From the NCBI GenBank assembly GCA_903958285.1, contig CAJBSR010000488.1, positions 1-6,444 on the forward strand: 6,444 nt of DNA. The letters run 5' to 3'. Both the position numbers and the translations under genes were made by a program. Under the pieces are notes generated by a model that searched no databases, was not told the DNA's origin, and saw nothing but the letters and a program-made list of their open reading frames with translations. This stretch comes from an uncultured Sphingomonadales bacterium (GTDB lineage: Bacteria; Pseudomonadota; Alphaproteobacteria; Sphingomonadales; Sphingomonadaceae). This document shows, piece after piece, positions 5,297 through 6,444 of the stretch; the first letter of the stretch is position 1; each line of letters starts with the position of its first letter.

Positions 5297-6444
5297 TCAC
5301 TGCTTTCCCGCCTCCTCCTCGTCATCGCGCTCATGGTGCCGTCCGGTCTCCTCGCCTCTGACGCTGAGAAGCCGGTGGCGCGAGATTACACCCTTGTCCG
5401 CGCTCCTGCCGCGCCCGCCGGGCAGACGGCGGAGCAGGCCAAAGCCAAAAGCATCGGTTGTGTGTCCTGCCACACCAAAACCGACGCCTATAGCATGCAC
5501 AGATCCGAAGCTGTCGTGCTCGGCTGCACCGACTGCCACGGCGGCAACGCGACGGTGTCGGCGCCCGACAACGCAAAGGAAGGCGATAAAGCTTACACGA
5601 CCGCGCTGTCCAAAGCGCATGTCATGCCGCGCTTTCCCAAGGCTTGGAACTGGCCGTCCTCGGCCAACCCGAAGCAGAGCTACACGCTTCTGAACAAAGA
5701 AAGCCGCGAGTTTGTAAGGTTCAACAACCCGTCCGACTATCGCGTCGTGCGGGACTCATGTGGCGCGTGCCACATGTCGGTGATTGAAGCGACTGACCGC
5801 TCGATCATGTCGACCGGCGCGATGCTCTGGGGCGGTGCAGCCTATAATAACGGCATTGCTCCGTTCAAAAACTACATCTTTGGTGAGGCTTATACCGAGA
5901 AAAGCGAACCTGCAAAAATTCTGTCGCCGGGGATCACGCCCGGCACGATCACGAAGGAAGAAGAAGCACGCGGGGCGCTTGCCGCACTCTACCCGCTGCC
6001 CACATGGCAGGTCATGCCACCGGCTGACATTTTCCGGGTCTTTGAACGCGGTGGCCGCACGAACGGAACGCAGTTCCCTGAAGTTGGGCTGCCGAACTCA
6101 ACGGGCCAGTTGCAGCGTTTGGAAGAACCGGGCCGTCCAGACATTCGCCAATCCAACCGCGGCCCCGGCACAGGCCTGCGCGTGGCCATTCCGGTGCTCA
6201 ACATCCATAAAACCCGCCTCAACGATCCCTTCACCTGGTTCATGGGGACGAATGACCAGCCGGGCGATTATCGCCATTCGGGCTGTTCAAGCTGCCACGT
6301 GCCATATGCGAACAGCCGGGAAGCACCCCAGAGCCTTACCTATGCTAAATTCGGCAATGACGGACAGACCGTCACGCTTGATCCAACCATCGCAGGCAAG
6401 ATGGAAGGCCAGAAGCGCGCGACCTTGAAAGACGGTCACGGCGA
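5294..6444 (+). CDS. secreted multiheme c-type cytochrome, C-terminus beyond the window
   Basis: The frame is open from ATG 5294 to the window end, giving 383 residues with no stop. A signal peptide (MSLLSRLLLVIALMVPSGLLA) is likely cut after A21; there is no lipobox, so the mature protein is soluble or held by partners. All eight visible cysteines are in four CXXCH motifs: CVSCH 56-60, CTDCH 78-82, CGACH 156-160 and CSSCH 331-335. Candidate distal ligands are H69, H109, H305, H328 and H382. The first two hemes lie close together (GCVSCH and GCTDCHGG), as in stacked multiheme cytochromes, while the others are widely spaced with folded sequence between, including MLWGGAAYNNG at about 176-186. 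From memory this resembles the N-terminal part of large multiheme cytochromes of roughly 900-1100 residues, so more hemes are expected downstream; I could not check this. Its start overlaps the barrel stop, making it the best candidate for a barrel partner. Whether it is periplasmic or cell-surface cannot be told here. Confidence 0.85.
   Translation, partial: MSLLSRLLLVIALMVPSGLLASDAEKPVARDYTLVRAPAAPAGQTAEQAKAKSIGCVSCHTKTDAYSMHRSEAVVLGCTDCHGGNATVSAPDNAKEGDKAYTTALSKAHVMPRFPKAWNWPSSANPKQSYTLLNKESREFVRFNNPSDYRVVRDSCGACHMSVIEATDRSIMSTGAMLWGGAAYNNGIAPFKNYIFGEAYTEKSEPAKILSPGITPGTITKEEEARGALAALYPLPTWQVMPPADIFRVFERGGRTNGTQFPEVGLPNSTGQLQRLEEPGRPDIRQSNRGPGTGLRVAIPVLNIHKTRLNDPFTWFMGTNDQPGDYRHSGCSSCHVPYANSREAPQSLTYAKFGNDGQTVTLDPTIAGKMEGQKRATLKDGHG

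Noticed and set aside
5297..5620. Antisense open frame opposite the start of the last cytochrome
   Set aside because: Its composition is Arg/Gly-rich without motifs and it has no supporting start context; it mirrors the third-position GC bias of the sense gene.
5784..6428. Open + frame of 214 codons near the window end
   Set aside because: It runs over the multiheme cytochrome frame, which holds CXXCH motifs and a signal peptide; the alternative translation is low-complexity Arg/Ser-rich.
5294..6444. Octaheme sulfite/nitrite/hydroxylamine-type reductase
   Set aside because: No CXXCK or long-spaced CX15CH catalytic heme is visible in the 383 residues available and heme spacing is too sparse; it cannot be excluded for the missing C-terminus.

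Overview
The window looks like part of one chromosomal operon from a Gram-negative bacterium, most likely an alphaproteobacterium. I lean toward the sphingomonad side, but only from codon choice (moderately GC-rich, GC-favouring third positions) and protein style; no phylogenetic marker is present. The Gram-negative assignment is firm: the window encodes a lipoprotein with a clean lipobox, a secreted protein with outer-membrane beta-barrel character, and two exported c-type multiheme cytochromes.

Layout, all on the + strand: (1) 65-1471, a membrane-anchored or exported pentaheme cytochrome related to the cytochrome c554 type. (2) 1471-3414, a 647-residue lipoprotein built from two diverged copies of a GlcG/HbpS-like ('heme-binding') domain. 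(3) 3420-5294, a 624-residue cysteine-free predicted outer-membrane beta-barrel with a long N-terminal periplasmic segment. (4) 5294 to beyond the window end, the first 383 residues of a secreted multiheme cytochrome with four CXXCH sites so far. The junctions are TAATG (1-base overlap), a 5-base gap, and TGATG (1-base overlap), so the four genes are almost certainly co-transcribed and partly translationally coupled. No RNA gene, CRISPR array, mobile element or terminator is visible, and no stretch over 300 bases lacks a gene.

How they may work together (inference): a barrel, a lipid-anchored protein that could sit at the outer membrane, and two multiheme cytochromes are the component types of a porin-cytochrome conduit that carries electrons across the outer membrane. 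None of the proteins shows the marks of MtrA/MtrB/MtrC or of the fused Cyc2 cytochrome-porin. If it is a conduit, it is a different architecture, with a duplicated HbpS-like lipoprotein as an unusual fourth part. An alternative is a periplasmic redox enzyme system with a substrate-uptake porin. Function is not proven by the sequence.
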